The notes below the pieces were generated by a model. The model made no database searches, was not told the DNA's origin, and worked only from the letters and a program-made list of their open reading frames with translations. This document shows, piece by piece, positions 37,178-48,632 of a stretch of 64,000 bases of DNA. The DNA lies in the NCBI RefSeq assembly GCF_014197035.1, contig NZ_JACIEU010000003.1, forward strand, positions 1-64,000, read 5' to 3'. Within the stretch, counting starts at the first letter, position 1; every line of letters starts with the position of its first letter. This DNA is from Sphingobium scionense (GTDB taxonomy: Bacteria > Pseudomonadota > Alphaproteobacteria > Sphingomonadales > Sphingomonadaceae). The position numbers and the translations under genes are program-made.

Positions 37178-37519
37178 ATGGACAGATCGCATTGCCTGGC
37201 CACCTATGGCACGCTGGCGCCCGGACGGGCCAATCATCATCAACTGGCGGATTTGCGCGGCGACTGGCAGGCGGGGCATGTGACCGGCCATCTGGTCGCG
37301 CGCGGCTGGGCCGCGTCCATGGGCTTTCCCGCCTTCATTCCCGATGAAGGTGGGACGGCGGTGTCGGTCCAGATGTTCCGTTCGTTCGACCTGCCGGCGC
37401 ATTGGGCACGGCTCGATGCGTTCGAGGGGGCGGATTATCGTCGCGTCGCCATCGATGTCGTTACCGATCAGGGGCGGGTGCCGGCCTGGATCTATGTCTA
37501 TGCGGGATCAGGCGGCTGA
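37178..37519 (+). CDS. Gamma-glutamylcyclotransferase-fold protein
   Basis: The 113-aa protein has the GGCT/AIG2 signature YGTLAPGRANHH near the start and the expected acidic residue in LDAFEGADYRRVAI. The fold handles gamma-glutamyl or related amide substrates. Exact activity is unknown, and small members are often orphan. It ends just before the terminator shared with gltA. A second, unrelated-looking copy of the fold is at 54329. Confidence 0.82.
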   Translation: MDRSHCLATYGTLAPGRANHHQLADLRGDWQAGHVTGHLVARGWAASMGFPAFIPDEGGTAVSVQMFRSFDLPAHWARLDAFEGADYRRVAIDVVTDQGRVPAWIYVYAGSGG

Positions 37520-37531
37520 GGCCCAACGAAA

Positions 37532-37555
37532 AACGGCGCCCGATGGGGCGCCGTT
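37532..37555 (-). terminator. Terminator of gltA (possibly bidirectional)
   Basis: AACGGCGCCC / GGGCGCCGTT form a perfect 10-bp stem with a GATG loop. On the minus strand TTTTTCG follows, 25 bp after the gltA stop. Confidence 0.9.
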
Positions 37556-37579
37556 CCTCTTGTCTCTTGTGACCGCGTC

Positions 37580-38866
37580 TTAGCGCTTGTCGACGGCGAC
37601 ATAGTCGCGCTGCGTCGGGCCGGTGTAGAGCTGGCGCGGACGGCCGATCTTCTGCGCTGGGTCCGAAATCATTTCGTTCCACTGCGCGACCCAGCCCACG
37701 GTGCGGGCGAGGGCGAAGAGCACGGTGAACATTTCGGTCGGGAAGCCGATCGCCGAGAGGATCACGCCCGAATAGAAATCGACATTCGGGTAGAGCTTCT
37801 TCTCGATGAAGTAAGGATCGTTGAGCGCGATCTGCTCCAGTTCCTTGGCGACGTCGAAGATCGGGTCGTTGACGCCGAGCTTTTCCAGCACGTCCTTCGC
37901 GGTCTTCTGCATCACGGTCGCGCGCGGATCGTAATTCTTGTAGACGCGATGGCCAAAGCCCATCAGGCGGAACGGATCGTCCTTGTTCTTGGCGCGGGCG
38001 ATATATTCCGGGATGCGATCGACGGTGCCGATTTCGCGCAGCATGTTGAGCGCGGCTTCGTTGGCGCCGCCATGCGCCGGACCCCACAGGCAGGCGATGC
38101 CGGCGGCGATGCAGGCGAACGGGTTGGCGCCCGACGAGCCGGCGAGACGGACGGTCGAGGTCGACGCGTTCTGCTCATGGTCGGCATGCAGGGTGAAGAT
38201 CTTGTCCATCGCGTCGACGACGACCGGATCGATCTTATAATCTTCCGCCGGGACCGAGAAGGTCATGTTCAGGAAGTTGGCGGTGTAGCTGAGGTCGTTG
38301 CGCGGATAGACGAAGGGCTGACCCACCGAATATTTATACGCCATCGCCGCGATCGTCGGCATCTTGGCGATCAGGCGGTGGCTGGCGATGCGGCGCTGTT
38401 CCGGATCGTTGATGTCGGTCGAGTCATGATAGAAGGCCGACAGGGCACCGACGACGCCCACCATGATCGCCATCGGATGGGCGTCACGACGGAAACCGCG
38501 GAAGAAGGCGGTCAGCTGTTCATGCACCATGGTGTGGCGCGTGATGGTGGTGGTGAAGTCGGCCAGTTCCTTGGCCGAAGGCAGTTCGCCGTTCAGCAGC
38601 AGGTAGCAGACTTCCATGAAGCTGGACTGTTCGGCCAACTGGCCGATCGGATAGCCACGGTGCAGCAGCACGCCGGCGTCGCCATCGATATAGGTCAGGC
38701 CCGATTCGCAGCTGGCGGTCGAGGTGAAGCCCGGATCGTAGGTGAACATGCCGGTGTTGGCGTAGAGCTTGCGAACGTCGATGACCTGGGGACCGACGGT
38801 GCCATCGAGAATGGCATAGTCCTTGGCCTCTCCGCCAACGGTCAAACTGGCATTATTATCCGACAT
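37580..38866 (-). CDS. gltA: Citrate synthase
   Basis: It condenses acetyl-CoA with oxaloacetate at TCA-cycle entry. The 428-aa product is a hexameric type II enzyme by length. Catalytic regions [28 protein letters not shown] (His and Arg) and [10 protein letters not shown] (Asp) are present. I chose the ATG at 38866 (MSDNNASL) because TTAAGGAGAAAAAC directly precedes it; a start eight codons upstream lacks a ribosome site. It lies 20 bp after gltX on the same strand and ends in the terminator at 37532. Confidence 0.97.
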   Translation of the reverse strand: MSDNNASLTVGGEAKDYAILDGTVGPQVIDVRKLYANTGMFTYDPGFTSTASCESGLTYIDGDAGVLLHRGYPIGQLAEQSSFMEVCYLLLNGELPSAKELADFTTTITRHTMVHEQLTAFFRGFRRDAHPMAIMVGVVGALSAFYHDSTDINDPEQRRIASHRLIAKMPTIAAMAYKYSVGQPFVYPRNDLSYTANFLNMTFSVPAEDYKIDPVVVDAMDKIFTLHADHEQNASTSTVRLAGSSGANPFACIAAGIACLWGPAHGGANEAALNMLREIGTVDRIPEYIARAKNKDDPFRLMGFGHRVYKNYDPRATVMQKTAKDVLEKLGVNDPIFDVAKELEQIALNDPYFIEKKLYPNVDFYSGVILSAIGFPTEMFTVLFALARTVGWVAQWNEMISDPAQKIGRPRQLYTGPTQRDYVAVDKR

Positions 38867-38886
38867 GTTTTTCTCCTTAACTGCCG

Positions 38887-40341
38887 TCAACCGGCCACCG
38901 CGTGCCCTGCGGCGGTCAGTCGCTTCAAGCTTTCCTCTTTCCCCAGAAGGAAGAGGACATCAAAAATACCCGGCGAGACCGTGCGCCCGGTGAGCGCCGC
39001 ACGAAGCGGTTGTGCCACCTTGCCCAGGCCAAGCCCCGCATCCTCTGCCACGCGGCGTATCACTTCATCGATCGCTTCAACCGTCCAGGACTGGACGGGC
39101 TGGAGAGCGTCGGCTGTCTTTTTCAGCAGCTCACGCGCGGGTTCATCTAGCAGAGCAGACGCCTTCTCGTCAAAATCGAGCGGGCAAGATTTGAACAGAA
39201 ACTCTGCGCCTTCTGCAATTTCGTTAAGCGTCTTGGCCCGCGGCTTGAGCGAAACCATCGCCTGGGTCAAAATATCGCGCTGGGCGTCATTCAGTTGCGT
39301 ATCGAGACGCGACTCAACGCGCGGGGCGACCAGGGCGGCCAGGCGCGGCTCGTCGGCCTCGCGCAGATAATGGCCGTTCAGATTTTCCAGCTTCTTGATG
39401 TCGAAGCGCGAGGGGGAGCGGCCGACGCCGTCAATATCGAACAGTTCGATGGCGCGCTCGATCGAGATGATCTCTTCATCGCCATGGCCCCAGCCCAGGC
39501 GCAGCAGATAGTTCAGCACCGCTTCGGGCAGCATCCCCATCTCGTCACGATAGGCATCGACGCCGAGCGCACCGTGGCGCTTCGACAGCTTCGCGCCGTC
39601 CGACCCGTGGATCAGCGGGATATGGCCATAGACCGGCTCTTCCCAGCCCATCGCCTTGATGATCGCCAGCTGGCGGAAGGCATTGTTGAGATGGTCGTCG
39701 CCGCGGATGACATGGGTGACGCCCATGTCATGATCGTCGACCACGACGGCCAGCATGTAAGTGGGGGTGCCGTCCGACCGCAGCAGGATCATGTCGTCCA
39801 GCTCGGCATTCTGCACCACGACGCGGCCCTGCACCGCATCCTCGATCACCGTTTCGCCGGTCCGCGGCGCCTTGATACGGATGACGAAGGGCGCGCCTTC
39901 GGGCGCTTCCTCGGGCGAACGGTCGCGCCAGCGGCCGTCATAGCGCATCGGCTGCTTGGCGGCGCGCTGCTGTTCGCGCAGTTCGGCCAGCTCTTCCTGC
40001 GTCGCATAGCAGCGATAGGCATGGCCATTGGCGAGCAGCTGATTGGCGACCTCGGCATGGCGCGGGGTGCGCTCGAACTGGAACACGGCCGGCTCATCGC
40101 CGCCCAGGTTCAGCCATTCCAGGCCGTCGAAGATGGCGGCCACGGCTTCCTCGGTGGAGCGGGCGCGATCGGTATCCTCGATGCGGAGCAGGAACTTGCC
40201 GCCATGATGGCGCGCAAACAGCCAGTTGAACAGCGCGGTGCGGGCGCCACCAATATGCAGGAAGCCCGTTGGCGACGGGGCGAAACGGGTCACCACCTGC
40301 TTGTTCAATCCCGTTGCACTTGCCGTCATATTCGCTGACAT
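38887..40341 (-). CDS. gltX: Glutamyl-tRNA synthetase
   Basis: The 484-aa class I synthetase has [18 protein letters not shown] (HIGH motif), [13 protein letters not shown], and [14 protein letters not shown] (KMSKS loop), followed by the helical anticodon-binding domain. I place the start at 40341 ([11 protein letters not shown]), with AGGAAG just upstream; ATGs at 40329 and 40359 are alternatives. It diverges from comEC, whose start lies 16 bp away, so the two genes' 5' signals overlap. Confidence 0.95.
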   Translation of the reverse strand: MSANMTASATGLNKQVVTRFAPSPTGFLHIGGARTALFNWLFARHHGGKFLLRIEDTDRARSTEEAVAAIFDGLEWLNLGGDEPAVFQFERTPRHAEVANQLLANGHAYRCYATQEELAELREQQRAAKQPMRYDGRWRDRSPEEAPEGAPFVIRIKAPRTGETVIEDAVQGRVVVQNAELDDMILLRSDGTPTYMLAVVVDDHDMGVTHVIRGDDHLNNAFRQLAIIKAMGWEEPVYGHIPLIHGSDGAKLSKRHGALGVDAYRDEMGMLPEAVLNYLLRLGWGHGDEEIISIERAIELFDIDGVGRSPSRFDIKKLENLNGHYLREADEPRLAALVAPRVESRLDTQLNDAQRDILTQAMVSLKPRAKTLNEIAEGAEFLFKSCPLDFDEKASALLDEPARELLKKTADALQPVQSWTVEAIDEVIRRVAEDAGLGLGKVAQPLRAALTGRTVSPGIFDVLFLLGKEESLKRLTAAGHAVAG

Positions 40342-40357
40342 TCTTCCTGCCTGATCC

Positions 40358-42511
40358 ATGGATGCGACGCCCCCTAGCATGGCTTTTGAGCCACGACAAA
40401 CGTCCGTTGGGCGCAGGACGGTGCGTATTGCGCACAATGGATTTGCGCGGATCGAACAATGGCTGGAACGGGAGCGCGAACAACTGGCGCTGTGGGTGCC
40501 GGTGGCGCTGGGCGCGGGCATTGCCGGATGGTTCGTGCTGCCGGGACCGGCGGACTGGCTGGCCTTTTGCTGCGGCGGGCTGGGGCTAGCCTGCCTGGCG
40601 CTGTTGCTGCCGGACGGTGCGCGATTGCGTCATATGCTGGTGGCGGCCGGGTTGCTCGCCTGCATCGGGTGCCTGCTGGTCTGGGGCAAGGCCACGTGGC
40701 TGGGACAATCGCCTCTGGCCCGTCCCATATTCGTACAGGTGACGGGGAGCGTGACGGCGGTTGCCAAGCTGCCGGCGCAGCAGATGGTGCGGGTGGGGCT
40801 GCGGCCGATCGAGGCGCCGGCGCTGCCCACGGCGATCCGGGTGAATATCGCACAGGCGGATGTGCCCGAAGGGCTGGGCAAGGGGGCGGTGCTGCGCTTT
40901 CGCGTGCGATTGATGCCGCCCGCGCCGCCAAGCGTGCCGGGCGCGTTCGATTTCGCGCGGCGCGCCTATTTTCAGGGGATTGGCGCGACCGGGCGGGCCT
41001 TGGCGCCGGTGGAGGTGGTGGAGCTGGCGCGTGAGGGGCCGACGCTGCGGGCGCGGCTGTTCGATCATATCAGCGGACAGGTGGCGCGCGCGCCGGCGGG
41101 GATCGCGGTGGCGCTGGCGACCGGCGACCAGGGGGCGATTACCGAGGCGGATGCGGAGGCGATGCGGCGCAGTGGCCTGGCGCATCTGTTGTCGATCAGC
41201 GGGCTGCATGTGACGGCGCTGGTCGGGGCGGTGATATTCCTGCTGTTGCGGTTGCTGGCGCTGATCCCGCGCGCGGCGCTGGACTGGCCGCTGATGCTGA
41301 TCGCGGCGGGCGGCGGCGCCCTGGCGGGGATCGGCTATACGCTGCTGACCGGGGCGGAGGTGCCGACGGTGCGATCCTGCATCGCGGCGCTGCTGGTGCT
41401 GGGCGGACTGGCGCTGGGGCGTGAGGCGATCACTTTGCGGCTGGTGGCGACCGGGGCGCTGGTGGTGCTGGCCTTCTGGCCCGAGGCGCTGATCGGGCCG
41501 AGCTTCCAGATGAGCTTTGCCGCCGTGGTCGCGCTGGTGGCGCTGGGCGAGCATCGCCGGTTCAAGGCGTTCGCGATGGCACGGGACGAGCATGGGCTGC
41601 GCAAGGCCGGGCGGACGGCGGCGGCGATGCTGATGACCGGCCTTGTCATCGAACTGGTGCTGGCGCCGATCGCGCTTTTCCATTTTCACAAGGCAGGTTT
41701 GCTGGGCGCGGTGGCCAATCTGGTCGCGATCCCGCTCACCACCTTCGTCATCATGCCGCTGGAGGCGCTGGCGCTGGGCTTCGACCTCGTCGGGCTGGGC
41801 GCGCCCTTCTGGTGGCTGACCGGCAAGGCGATCGCGCTGTTGCTGGCGGTGGCGCATGGCGTGGCGGCGAGCCCGATGGCGGTGATGCTGGCGCCGGCGG
41901 TGCCGGGCGGGCTGTTCGCGATCATCCTGGTGGGCGGCCTGTGGTGCCTGCTCTGGCGCAGTCGCTGGCGCTGGCTGGGGCTTGGTCCGGTCGCGGTCGG
42001 CCTGATCGGCATCGCGCTGCTGGCGCCGCCCGACATCGTGGTGACGGGCGACGGACGACATGTCGCGGTGCGAACACCGGGGGGGACGATGGCGCTGCTG
42101 CGCGAGGGGGCGGGTGATTATGTCCGCGACGTGCTGAGCGAGAGCGCGGGCTATGGCGGGAGGCTGGAGGCGATCGCGGCGATGAAGCAGGCGCGCTGTT
42201 CGAGCGATCTATGTGCGGTGACGTTGCCACGGGGCGGGCGCGACTGGCAGTTGCTGGTGACGCGCAACGCGATGCTGGTCGATCGGCCGATATTGGAGCG
42301 GGACTGCGCGGCCGCCGACATCGTCATCAGCGACCGGGGCCTGCCCTGGTGGTGCCGGCCGCGCTGGATGAAGATCGACCGCCGGTTGCTATCGCGCACC
42401 GGCGGCCTGTCGATTGGCCTTGAAAGCGGCAAAGTTCACACCGTCCATCGGCCCGGCGACGCGCATCCGTGGATCGTGCGTCGCCGGCCCCGAAAGTCCG
42501 GTCAGTTGTAG
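40358..42511 (+). CDS. comEC: ComEC/Rec2-family DNA-uptake membrane protein
   Basis: The 717-aa protein has an N-terminal DUF4131-like region (about 30-200, three to four membrane helices), the Competence domain with the hallmark [15 protein letters not shown] at about 274-288 and further membrane helices to about 560, then a soluble C-terminal part ([18 protein letters not shown] onward). That tail is at the place of the metallo-beta-lactamase-like domain but shows no HxHxDH metal motif, as in many alphaproteobacterial forms. It would form the inner-membrane channel for single-stranded DNA. It overlaps the lexA 3' end by 10 bp. Confidence 0.88.
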   Translation: MDATPPSMAFEPRQTSVGRRTVRIAHNGFARIEQWLEREREQLALWVPVALGAGIAGWFVLPGPADWLAFCCGGLGLACLALLLPDGARLRHMLVAAGLLACIGCLLVWGKATWLGQSPLARPIFVQVTGSVTAVAKLPAQQMVRVGLRPIEAPALPTAIRVNIAQADVPEGLGKGAVLRFRVRLMPPAPPSVPGAFDFARRAYFQGIGATGRALAPVEVVELAREGPTLRARLFDHISGQVARAPAGIAVALATGDQGAITEADAEAMRRSGLAHLLSISGLHVTALVGAVIFLLLRLLALIPRAALDWPLMLIAAGGGALAGIGYTLLTGAEVPTVRSCIAALLVLGGLALGREAITLRLVATGALVVLAFWPEALIGPSFQMSFAAVVALVALGEHRRFKAFAMARDEHGLRKAGRTAAAMLMTGLVIELVLAPIALFHFHKAGLLGAVANLVAIPLTTFVIMPLEALALGFDLVGLGAPFWWLTGKAIALLLAVAHGVAASPMAVMLAPAVPGGLFAIILVGGLWCLLWRSRWRWLGLGPVAVGLIGIALLAPPDIVVTGDGRHVAVRTPGGTMALLREGAGDYVRDVLSESAGYGGRLEAIAAMKQARCSSDLCAVTLPRGGRDWQLLVTRNAMLVDRPILERDCAAADIVISDRGLPWWCRPRWMKIDRRLLSRTGGLSIGLESGKVHTVHRPGDAHPWIVRRRPRKSGQL

Positions 42512-43179
42512 CGGCGCAGCAGGCCGGCGAGCTTGCCCTGGATGCGGACCTGGCGGGGATCGTAGACCTGCGGTTCATAGGCGGCGTTGGCGGGATCGAG
42601 CCGGACGCGCGATCCTTCGCGGCGGAAATATTTGAGCGTCGCTTCGGCGTCGTCGATCAGGGCGACGACGATCTGACCCTCGCGCGCGACATCGGTGCGC
42701 TGGATCAGCGCGAAGTCGCCGTCGAGAATGCCGGCCTCCATCATCGAGTCCCCGGAGACTTCCAGGGCATAATGATCGCCAGAGCCGAGCAGCGCAGCGG
42801 GGACGGAGAGCATGGTGTGGCTTTCCATCGCCTCGATCGGCACGCCGGCGGCGATGCGGCCGTGCAACGGGATTTCGATCACGTCATTGGCGGCGGTCGG
42901 CAGCAGTACGGCGGGCGCCGATACCTTGGGCGTCGGAAGTGCAGGCGCAGGTGCGCGGTGCATCGCATCGGGCAGCTTGAGCACTTCGAGCGCGCGGGCG
43001 CGGTTGGGCAGGCGACGGATGAAGCCACGCTCCTCCAGCGCATTGATCAGCCGGTGGATGCCGGACTTGGAACGCAGGTCGAGCGCGTCCTTCATCTCCT
43101 CGAACGAAGGAGACACGCCGCCTTCTTCCAGCCGGGTCTGAATGAAGCTCAGCAATTCCTGCTGCTTGGGCGTCAACAT
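42502..43179 (-). CDS. lexA: SOS repressor LexA
   Basis: The 225-aa protein has a winged-helix DNA-binding domain (about 1-70; [22 protein letters not shown]) and an S24 peptidase domain. The self-cleavage site is Ala111-Gly112 in [12 protein letters not shown]. The catalytic Ser145 is in [12 protein letters not shown] and Lys183 in ATLKYFRRE. RecA-stimulated autocleavage lifts repression. A perfect SOS box lies 16-30 bp upstream of the start, so it represses itself. It follows moeA on the same strand after a 96-bp gap. Confidence 0.97.
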   Translation of the reverse strand: MLTPKQQELLSFIQTRLEEGGVSPSFEEMKDALDLRSKSGIHRLINALEERGFIRRLPNRARALEVLKLPDAMHRAPAPALPTPKVSAPAVLLPTAANDVIEIPLHGRIAAGVPIEAMESHTMLSVPAALLGSGDHYALEVSGDSMMEAGILDGDFALIQRTDVAREGQIVVALIDDAEATLKYFRREGSRVRLDPANAAYEPQVYDPRQVRIQGKLAGLLRRYN

Positions 43180-43194
43180 CGGCGGTCCTCCATG

Positions 43195-43209
43195 GAACGA
43201 ATGAAGAAC
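43195..43209 (-). promoter_or_regulatory. SOS box (LexA site) of lexA
   Basis: GTTC-N7-GTTC on the minus strand (GAAC-N7-GAAC on plus) is the alphaproteobacterial LexA consensus, a direct repeat rather than the palindrome of gammaproteobacteria. Confidence 0.88.
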
Positions 43210-43275
43210 GCATAGGAAACGGAACGAGGCAAGTCAAGCGCGTTAAGCCACGCGCCGCTTTTGCCGGTCAGGTCG

Positions 43276-44460
43276 TCAGGCGGTCAGGGGGATGATGTCG
43301 ACCATGTCGCCGGCAATGGCGGGGGCTGAGCCGGCCGGGCGGCGGATCAGGCAGTCGGCCAGCGCCATGGCGGCGGTGGCGGCGCTGTCCTGCGAGGTGA
43401 CCGAGACGATGCCGTCGGCGCCGCGATACGCCCGCAGATAATCGTCGCGCTCCGCTGTCGCTCCCAGCGGTGCGGCAAGGCGGGCCTGTACGACGGGCGG
43501 CAGCGGCGCGCGCGATCCGGCAAGATGGCGGACCAGGGGGCAGAGGAAGAGGGTGCCGGTGACGAAGGCGGAGACCGGATTGCCCGGCAGGCCGAGAAAG
43601 GTGGCGTTCCCCAGGCGTCCGGCCATCAGCGGTTTGCCCGGCCGCATCGCGATCTTGTAGAAATCGAGCGTGCCGCCAGCCGCCGCGAAGGCCGGGCGGA
43701 CATAATCATGGTCGCCGACCGAGGCACCGCCGGTCGAGACGATGATGTCGGCCTGCGCCGCCTGTTCCAGCGCCTGCGTCATGGCGGCGAGATCGTCGGG
43801 CACGATGCCGAGGTCGATCACGTCGCAGGGCAGGGCGGCGAGCAGGGCGGCGAGCATCGGTGCGTTGGATGAGGGGAGATAGCCCGGCGGCGTCGGCGCG
43901 CCGGGGGCAACAAGTTCGTTGCCGGTCGAGAGCAGGGCGATGCGCGGCCGCGCGCCGACCGGCAGGCTGCCATGGCCGCCCAGCACGGCGAGCGCGATCT
44001 GGCCCGGCGTGAGGCGGCTGCTGGCGTTTAGCAATGGCGTGCCGGCGCGAAAATCGGAGCCGAGCGGGCGGACATGCCTGCCGGGCGACAGGGTGCCGTC
44101 ATGCGGGGTCAGTCGATCGCCGTCGCGCGTGGCATTTTCCTGGATCAATATGGCGTCCGTGCCGGCCGGCAAGGGCGCGCCGGTGAAGATGCGGCAAGCC
44201 TGTCCCGGTTGCAGGGCCGGTATATCGGCATGGCCCGCGCTGCTGGTGGCGACGACATGCCATGGCCCGGCGCCTTCGGATGCGCGCACGGCATAGCCGT
44301 CCATCGCGGAAAGGTCGGCCCAGGGCTGGTCGCGCAGGGCGGTGATGTCGGCAGCGAGCCAGCGACCGGCACAGGCGGCGACAGGCACAAGTTCGGCCGG
44401 CAGCGGGGCGGCAAGGGCAAGGAGCCGCGCCTGCGCGTCCGCGACCGGCATCAGGCTCAT
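43276..44460 (-). CDS. moeA: Molybdopterin molybdotransferase
   Basis: MoeA inserts molybdate into adenylylated molybdopterin. The 394-aa protein has the MoeA N-terminal domains ([26 protein letters not shown]), the MPT-binding domain with STGNELV and [38 protein letters not shown], and the C-terminal domain IV. It overlaps moaC by 4 bp and is the last gene of the trpD-trpC-moaC-moeA chain before lexA. Confidence 0.95.
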   Translation of the reverse strand: MSLMPVADAQARLLALAAPLPAELVPVAACAGRWLAADITALRDQPWADLSAMDGYAVRASEGAGPWHVVATSSAGHADIPALQPGQACRIFTGAPLPAGTDAILIQENATRDGDRLTPHDGTLSPGRHVRPLGSDFRAGTPLLNASSRLTPGQIALAVLGGHGSLPVGARPRIALLSTGNELVAPGAPTPPGYLPSSNAPMLAALLAALPCDVIDLGIVPDDLAAMTQALEQAAQADIIVSTGGASVGDHDYVRPAFAAAGGTLDFYKIAMRPGKPLMAGRLGNATFLGLPGNPVSAFVTGTLFLCPLVRHLAGSRAPLPPVVQARLAAPLGATAERDDYLRAYRGADGIVSVTSQDSAATAAMALADCLIRRPAGSAPAIAGDMVDIIPLTA

Positions 44461-44942
44461 CGGCCGCTGCTCTCCGGCGCGGTCCAGTCGCCCGACTTGC
44501 CGCCGCGCTTGGCGAGCAGGCGAACATCGCCGATTACCATGCCCTTATCGAGCGCCTTGGCCATGTCATAGACGGTGAGCAAGGCGGCGGTGGCGGCGGT
44601 CAGCGCCTCCATCTCCACCCCGGTCTGGCCGGCGGTGCGGGCGGTCGCGGTGACGGTCACGCCGTCGTCGTGGAGGGTGAAGTCGATGGTGACGGCGCTC
44701 AGCGGGATGGGGTGGCAGAGCGGGATCAGTTCGGCGGTGCGCTTGGCCGCCATGATGCCGGCGACGCGGGCGACGGCCAGCACATCGCCCTTCTTGACGA
44801 GGCCGGCGGCGATCGCCTGCGCGGCGCCGGCCGCCATCGTGATGCGGCCGGCGGCCACCGCCTCGCGCGCGGTCACGGCCTTGGCCGAGACATCGACCAT
44901 GCGGGCGGCGCCATCCGCGTCGAGATGGGTGAGGCCGGTCAT
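44457..44942 (-). CDS. moaC: Cyclic pyranopterin monophosphate synthase
   Basis: MoaC completes the first step of molybdenum cofactor synthesis, using the product of MoaA. The 161-aa protein has [30 protein letters not shown] (active-site His) and [20 protein letters not shown] with the conserved KALDKGMVI. It overlaps trpC upstream and moeA downstream by 4 bp each. moaA is not in the window. Confidence 0.96.
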   Translation of the reverse strand: MTGLTHLDADGAARMVDVSAKAVTAREAVAAGRITMAAGAAQAIAAGLVKKGDVLAVARVAGIMAAKRTAELIPLCHPIPLSAVTIDFTLHDDGVTVTATARTAGQTGVEMEALTAATAALLTVYDMAKALDKGMVIGDVRLLAKRGGKSGDWTAPESSGR

Positions 44943-45730
44943 GCGCCCGTCAGCAGGTTGCGGGTCGCCGCCTCGACATCGGCCTGGCGCATCAGGGTTT
45001 CGCCGACCAGGAAGCAGCGCACGCCATGATCGGCCATGGCGGTAAGGTCGGCATGCGAGCCAAGGCCGCTTTCGGCGACGAAGGTGCAGCCCTCGGGCGC
45101 CTTGCCGACGAGTTCATAGGTGCGGGCGAAATCGACGCTGAAGTCGCGCAGGTCGCGATTGTTGACGCCGATCAGGCGTGAGCGGAGCTTGAGGGCGCGC
45201 TCCAGTTCAGCCTCGTCATGCACCTCGATCAGGGCATCCATGCCAAGGCCGAGCGCGGCGTCCTCGATCTCCTGCATCTGGCTATCTTCCAGCGCGGCGA
45301 CGATGATCAGGATCGCGTCGGCGCCGAGCGCGCGGCTTTCCAGGATCTGCCAGGGATCGACGATGAAATCCTTGCGCAGCACCGGCAGCGGGCAGGCCGA
45401 TCGGGCGGCCATCAGATAATCGTCATGACCCTGGAAATAAGGCTCATCGGTCAGCACCGAGAGGCAGGCGGCGCCACCGGCTGCATAGGCGACGGCATGG
45501 GCCGGCGGATCGAAATCGGCGCGGATCAGCCCCTTGGACGGGCTGGCCTTCTTCACCTCGGCAATGAGGCCGAAGCCCGAGCGGGCGGCATCGTCCAGCG
45601 CCTTGCGGAAGCCGCGCGGCGGGGTCTGCTCGCTGGCGCGGGCGTGGAGCGTGGCGACGGTGGTCGCGGCCTTGCGGCGGGCGACATCCTCGCGCTTGAA
45701 ATCGCAGATTTCGATGAGCTTGTTGGTCAT
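44939..45730 (-). CDS. trpC: Indole-3-glycerol phosphate synthase
   Basis: The 263-aa TIM-barrel enzyme of tryptophan synthesis has [13 protein letters not shown] with the catalytic Lys, [27 protein letters not shown], and [13 protein letters not shown] at the phosphate site. It is not fused to TrpF. I set the start at 45730 (MTNKLIEIC) because this ATG overlaps the trpD stop in ATGA. Confidence 0.96.
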   Translation of the reverse strand: MTNKLIEICDFKREDVARRKAATTVATLHARASEQTPPRGFRKALDDAARSGFGLIAEVKKASPSKGLIRADFDPPAHAVAYAAGGAACLSVLTDEPYFQGHDDYLMAARSACPLPVLRKDFIVDPWQILESRALGADAILIIVAALEDSQMQEIEDAALGLGMDALIEVHDEAELERALKLRSRLIGVNNRDLRDFSVDFARTYELVGKAPEGCTFVAESGLGSHADLTAMADHGVRCFLVGETLMRQADVEAATRNLLTGA

Positions 45731-46719
45731 TGATAGGCAATCCAGCAATTGAGGAGCGCGTTGGCAAGGCCGTTGTCGATGGACTCAGCGGCCTGTTCGA
45801 CGCCGTCATGCAGATCGTGGGCGGCATCCGCGACGACAAGGGCGGCAGCGGCATTGAGCAGCACGGCGTCGCGATAGGCGCCCGCTTCGCCCTGAAGCAA
45901 GGCCCGCAGCGCCGCGGCATTATGGGCCGGGTCGCCGCCGCGAATGGCGGTGACGGGATGGGTCGAGAGGCCCAGGTCGGCGGCGGTCAACCGGCGCATC
46001 GCAACCACGCCGTCGGCCGTCACCTCGGCAATGTCGTTGCCACCGGCGAGCGAGAGTTCATCGAGCCCCTCGTCACCCGACACGATCATCGCATGGGTGG
46101 CGCCAAGCTGGCCGAGCGCATCGGCATAGATGGGAACATAGGCGGGGCGGGCGATGCCGACGAGCTGGCGGCGGACATTGGCGGGATTGGCGAGCGGTCC
46201 CATCAGGTTGAAGATGGTGCGTTCGCCGATCGACCGGCGGATAGGGCCGAGCCGTTTGAGCGCAGGATGATAATTTTGCGCGAACAGGAAGCAGATGCCC
46301 AGATCCTTGAGCGTCGCTTCCGCCGTGGCGGCGGCACGATCGAGATCGAGGCCCAGCGCTTCGAGCGTATCGGCGGCGCCCGCCTTGGACGAGGCGGCGC
46401 GATTGCCATGCTTGGCGACCGGCACGCCGGCGGCGGCCACCACCAGGCTGACGGCGGTGGAGACGTTGAGCGTATGATGGCCGTCGCCGCCGGTGCCGCA
46501 GACGTCGATCGTGCCGTCGGGCGCGTCGACCGGGATCATCCGGGCGCGCATCGCGCGAGCGGCGGCAGCAATCTCCGTCGCGGTCTCGCCGCGCCGCGCC
46601 ATGGTGACGAGGAAGCCGGCGATCACCTCGTCCGACAGGTCGGCGTCGAACAGCAGGTCGAAGGCGCGGGCGGCTTCGTCGGCGGCCAGGGGCGCGCTGG
46701 GATCGGGCAACTGGGTCAT
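45727..46719 (-). CDS. trpD: Anthranilate phosphoribosyltransferase
   Basis: It transfers phosphoribose from PRPP to anthranilate. The 330-aa protein has the glycine-rich PRPP loop [39 protein letters not shown], and [12 protein letters not shown], all standard. It heads the chain trpD-trpC-moaC-moeA. In related genomes trpG usually stands directly upstream, but here trpG is about 1.9 kb away on the far side of an opposite-strand SulP gene. Confidence 0.96.
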   Translation of the reverse strand: MTQLPDPSAPLAADEAARAFDLLFDADLSDEVIAGFLVTMARRGETATEIAAAARAMRARMIPVDAPDGTIDVCGTGGDGHHTLNVSTAVSLVVAAAGVPVAKHGNRAASSKAGAADTLEALGLDLDRAAATAEATLKDLGICFLFAQNYHPALKRLGPIRRSIGERTIFNLMGPLANPANVRRQLVGIARPAYVPIYADALGQLGATHAMIVSGDEGLDELSLAGGNDIAEVTADGVVAMRRLTAADLGLSTHPVTAIRGGDPAHNAAALRALLQGEAGAYRDAVLLNAAAALVVADAAHDLHDGVEQAAESIDNGLANALLNCWIAYQ

Positions 46720-46887
46720 GGGCCAAGCCTTTAGTCCCGCCTGCGCGCGAAAGTCGAGGGCGACATGCTATTTGCCCGCCAATTGGAATTTTGTTGCGTG
46801 GTCCGGCAATCGGCTCGACGTGTCGGGTGTGAAGCGGCCGGGGTTGCAATGACAGGGCAGGGCTGTAGAAGGCCGCCATTCGCATGG

Positions 46888-46933
46888 ACCCGGTGAAATT
46901 CCGGGTGGCTATTCCGGCCGCCGATCCGCCGGA
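46888..46933 (+). promoter_or_regulatory. Structured 5' leader of the SulP gene (candidate)
   Basis: Two adjacent perfect 6-bp stems, ACCCGG-N7-CCGGGT and TCCGGC-N9-GCCGGA, lie in the 294-bp gap between trpD and the transporter gene, 80-125 bp before the ATG. A riboswitch or other cis-RNA is possible but no known class was recognised. Confidence 0.3.
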
Positions 46934-47013
46934 CAACATCACACATGATTATCGAACGCGCGCCCGTGGTGGCGCCCAAAGCCCGATCATGTGCCTTGAT
47001 GTGGATTTTCGAC

Positions 47014-48504
47014 ATGACCCAATTTTTCAGCCGCTATCGCCGCCAATGGTTCAGCGACGCCCGGACGGCGCGCCATGACATCATGGCCGGCATCGTCGTC
47101 GCGCTCGCGCTGATCCCCGAAGCGATCGGCTTTTCCATCATCGCCGGGGTCGATCCGCGCGTCGGCCTCTATGCCTCGGTGGCGATCGCCATCACCATCG
47201 CGCTGATCGGCGGGCGGCCGGGGATGATCTCTGCCGCGACCGCTGCCGTCGCCGTTCTGGTCGGGCCGCTGGTGCGCGACCATGGCGTGGAATATCTGTT
47301 TGCCGCCACGATCCTGATGGGTGTGGTGCAGATCATCGCCGGGCTGTTGCGGCTCGACCTGCTGATGCAGTTCGTGTCGCGATCGGTCATCACCGGCTTC
47401 GTCAATGCGCTGGCGATCCTGATCTTCATGGCGCAACTTCCGCAGCTGACGAACGTCGGCTGGCAGACCTATGCGATGGTGCTGGGTGGCCTCGCCATCA
47501 TCTATCTCTTTCCCCGGATCACGAAAGCGGTGCCGGCGCCGCTGGTGGCGATCGCGCTGCTGAGTGCGCTGTCGATCGGCCTGGGCCTGCCGGTCCATAC
47601 CGTTGGCGACATGGGGCGCCTGCCCGAAGGGCTGCCGAGCCTTGCCTTGCCGCAGGTGCCGCTGACCTGGGACACGCTGCGCATCATCCTGCCCTATTCG
47701 GTGACGATGGCGGCGGTCGGCCTGCTCGAATCGCTGCTGACCGCGCAGATCGTCGATGACATGACCGATAGCGACAGCGACAAGCAGCGCGAATGCATGG
47801 GGCAGGGCGGGGCGAATATCGTCGCGTCCCTGTTCGGTGGCATGGGCGGCTGCGCGATGATCGGCCAGTCGGTGATCAACGTCACGTCCGGCGGGCGCGG
47901 GCGGCTGTCGACCTTCGTTGCCGGCGCCTTCCTGCTGTTTCTGCTGGCGGTGCTGGGGCCGTGGGTCGGGCGCATTCCGATGCCGGCGCTGGTCGCGGTG
48001 ATGGTGATGGTGTCGATCGGCACCTTCAGCTGGGCCTCGATCGCCAATCTGCGGCGCCATCCGCCGACCTCCTCGGCCGTCATGCTGGCGACGGTGGTGG
48101 TCGTGGTGGCGACCCGCGACCTGTCGCTGGGTGTGCTGACCGGCGTATTGCTGTCGGGCATCTTCTTCGCGGCCAAGGTGCAGCGCATGTTCGCGGTGGA
48201 GCGCAGCGTGGCCGATGGCCGGGCGACCTATCGCGTCACCGGCCAGATCTTCTTCGCCTCGGTCGACCGCTTCACCCGCGCCTTCACGGGCGAGGAAAGC
48301 GCGACCCATGTGCGGATCGACGTGTCGGGCGCGCATTTCTGGGATATTTCGGGTGTCGGGGCGCTCGACAAGATCATCGCCCGGCTGCGGCGCGAGGGCC
48401 GCATGGTCGAGGTGGTCGGCTATAACCGGGCGAGCGCCGACATCGTCGACCGCTTCGCCCTGCACGACAAGACCGGGGTGGAGACGGGGGCGGTGCCGCA
48501 CTGA
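47014..48504 (+). CDS. SulP-family anion transporter with STAS domain
   Basis: The 496-aa protein has about 10-12 membrane helices with SulP signatures ([37 protein letters not shown]) and a C-terminal STAS domain (about 390-485; [20 protein letters not shown]). Substrates of the family include sulfate, bicarbonate and dicarboxylates; BicA-like bicarbonate transport is possible. I start at 47014 ([10 protein letters not shown]); ATGs further upstream add no family-like sequence. It sits on the opposite strand between trpD and trpG. Confidence 0.9.
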   Translation: MTQFFSRYRRQWFSDARTARHDIMAGIVVALALIPEAIGFSIIAGVDPRVGLYASVAIAITIALIGGRPGMISAATAAVAVLVGPLVRDHGVEYLFAATILMGVVQIIAGLLRLDLLMQFVSRSVITGFVNALAILIFMAQLPQLTNVGWQTYAMVLGGLAIIYLFPRITKAVPAPLVAIALLSALSIGLGLPVHTVGDMGRLPEGLPSLALPQVPLTWDTLRIILPYSVTMAAVGLLESLLTAQIVDDMTDSDSDKQRECMGQGGANIVASLFGGMGGCAMIGQSVINVTSGGRGRLSTFVAGAFLLFLLAVLGPWVGRIPMPALVAVMVMVSIGTFSWASIANLRRHPPTSSAVMLATVVVVVATRDLSLGVLTGVLLSGIFFAAKVQRMFAVERSVADGRATYRVTGQIFFASVDRFTRAFTGEESATHVRIDVSGAHFWDISGVGALDKIIARLRREGRMVEVVGYNRASADIVDRFALHDKTGVETGAVPH

Positions 48505-48520
48505 CATGCGGCTCGCCCTG

Positions 48521-48608
48521 CCGTCATCCTGACGGAGGTCAGGATCCGTTCGGCGCTATCCCGGCGTGCGAGCGCTGAATGGATCCCGGATCAAGTCCGG
48601 GATGACGG
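48521..48608 (+). repeat. Family D palindromic repeat, copy D1
   Basis: It starts CCGTCATCCTGACGGAGGTC and ends GGATCAAGTCCGGGATGACG; each end is a hairpin and the outer CGTCAT/ATGACG match. Copy D2 is at 55016. It fills the gap between SulP and trpG 3' ends. Confidence 0.85.
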
Positions 48609-48632
48609 TAGTGAAATTGGGCAAAAGCGGGC

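Noticed and set aside
40586-42061. 491-codon minus-strand frame opposite comEC
   Set aside because: Composition is almost only Arg, Gln, His and Pro, as expected opposite membrane-protein codons.
46987-48507. 506-codon minus-strand frame opposite the SulP gene
   Set aside because: Highly charged, no family resemblance; the SulP frame has clear membrane helices and a STAS domain. Accepting it would wrongly restore a continuous trp strand.
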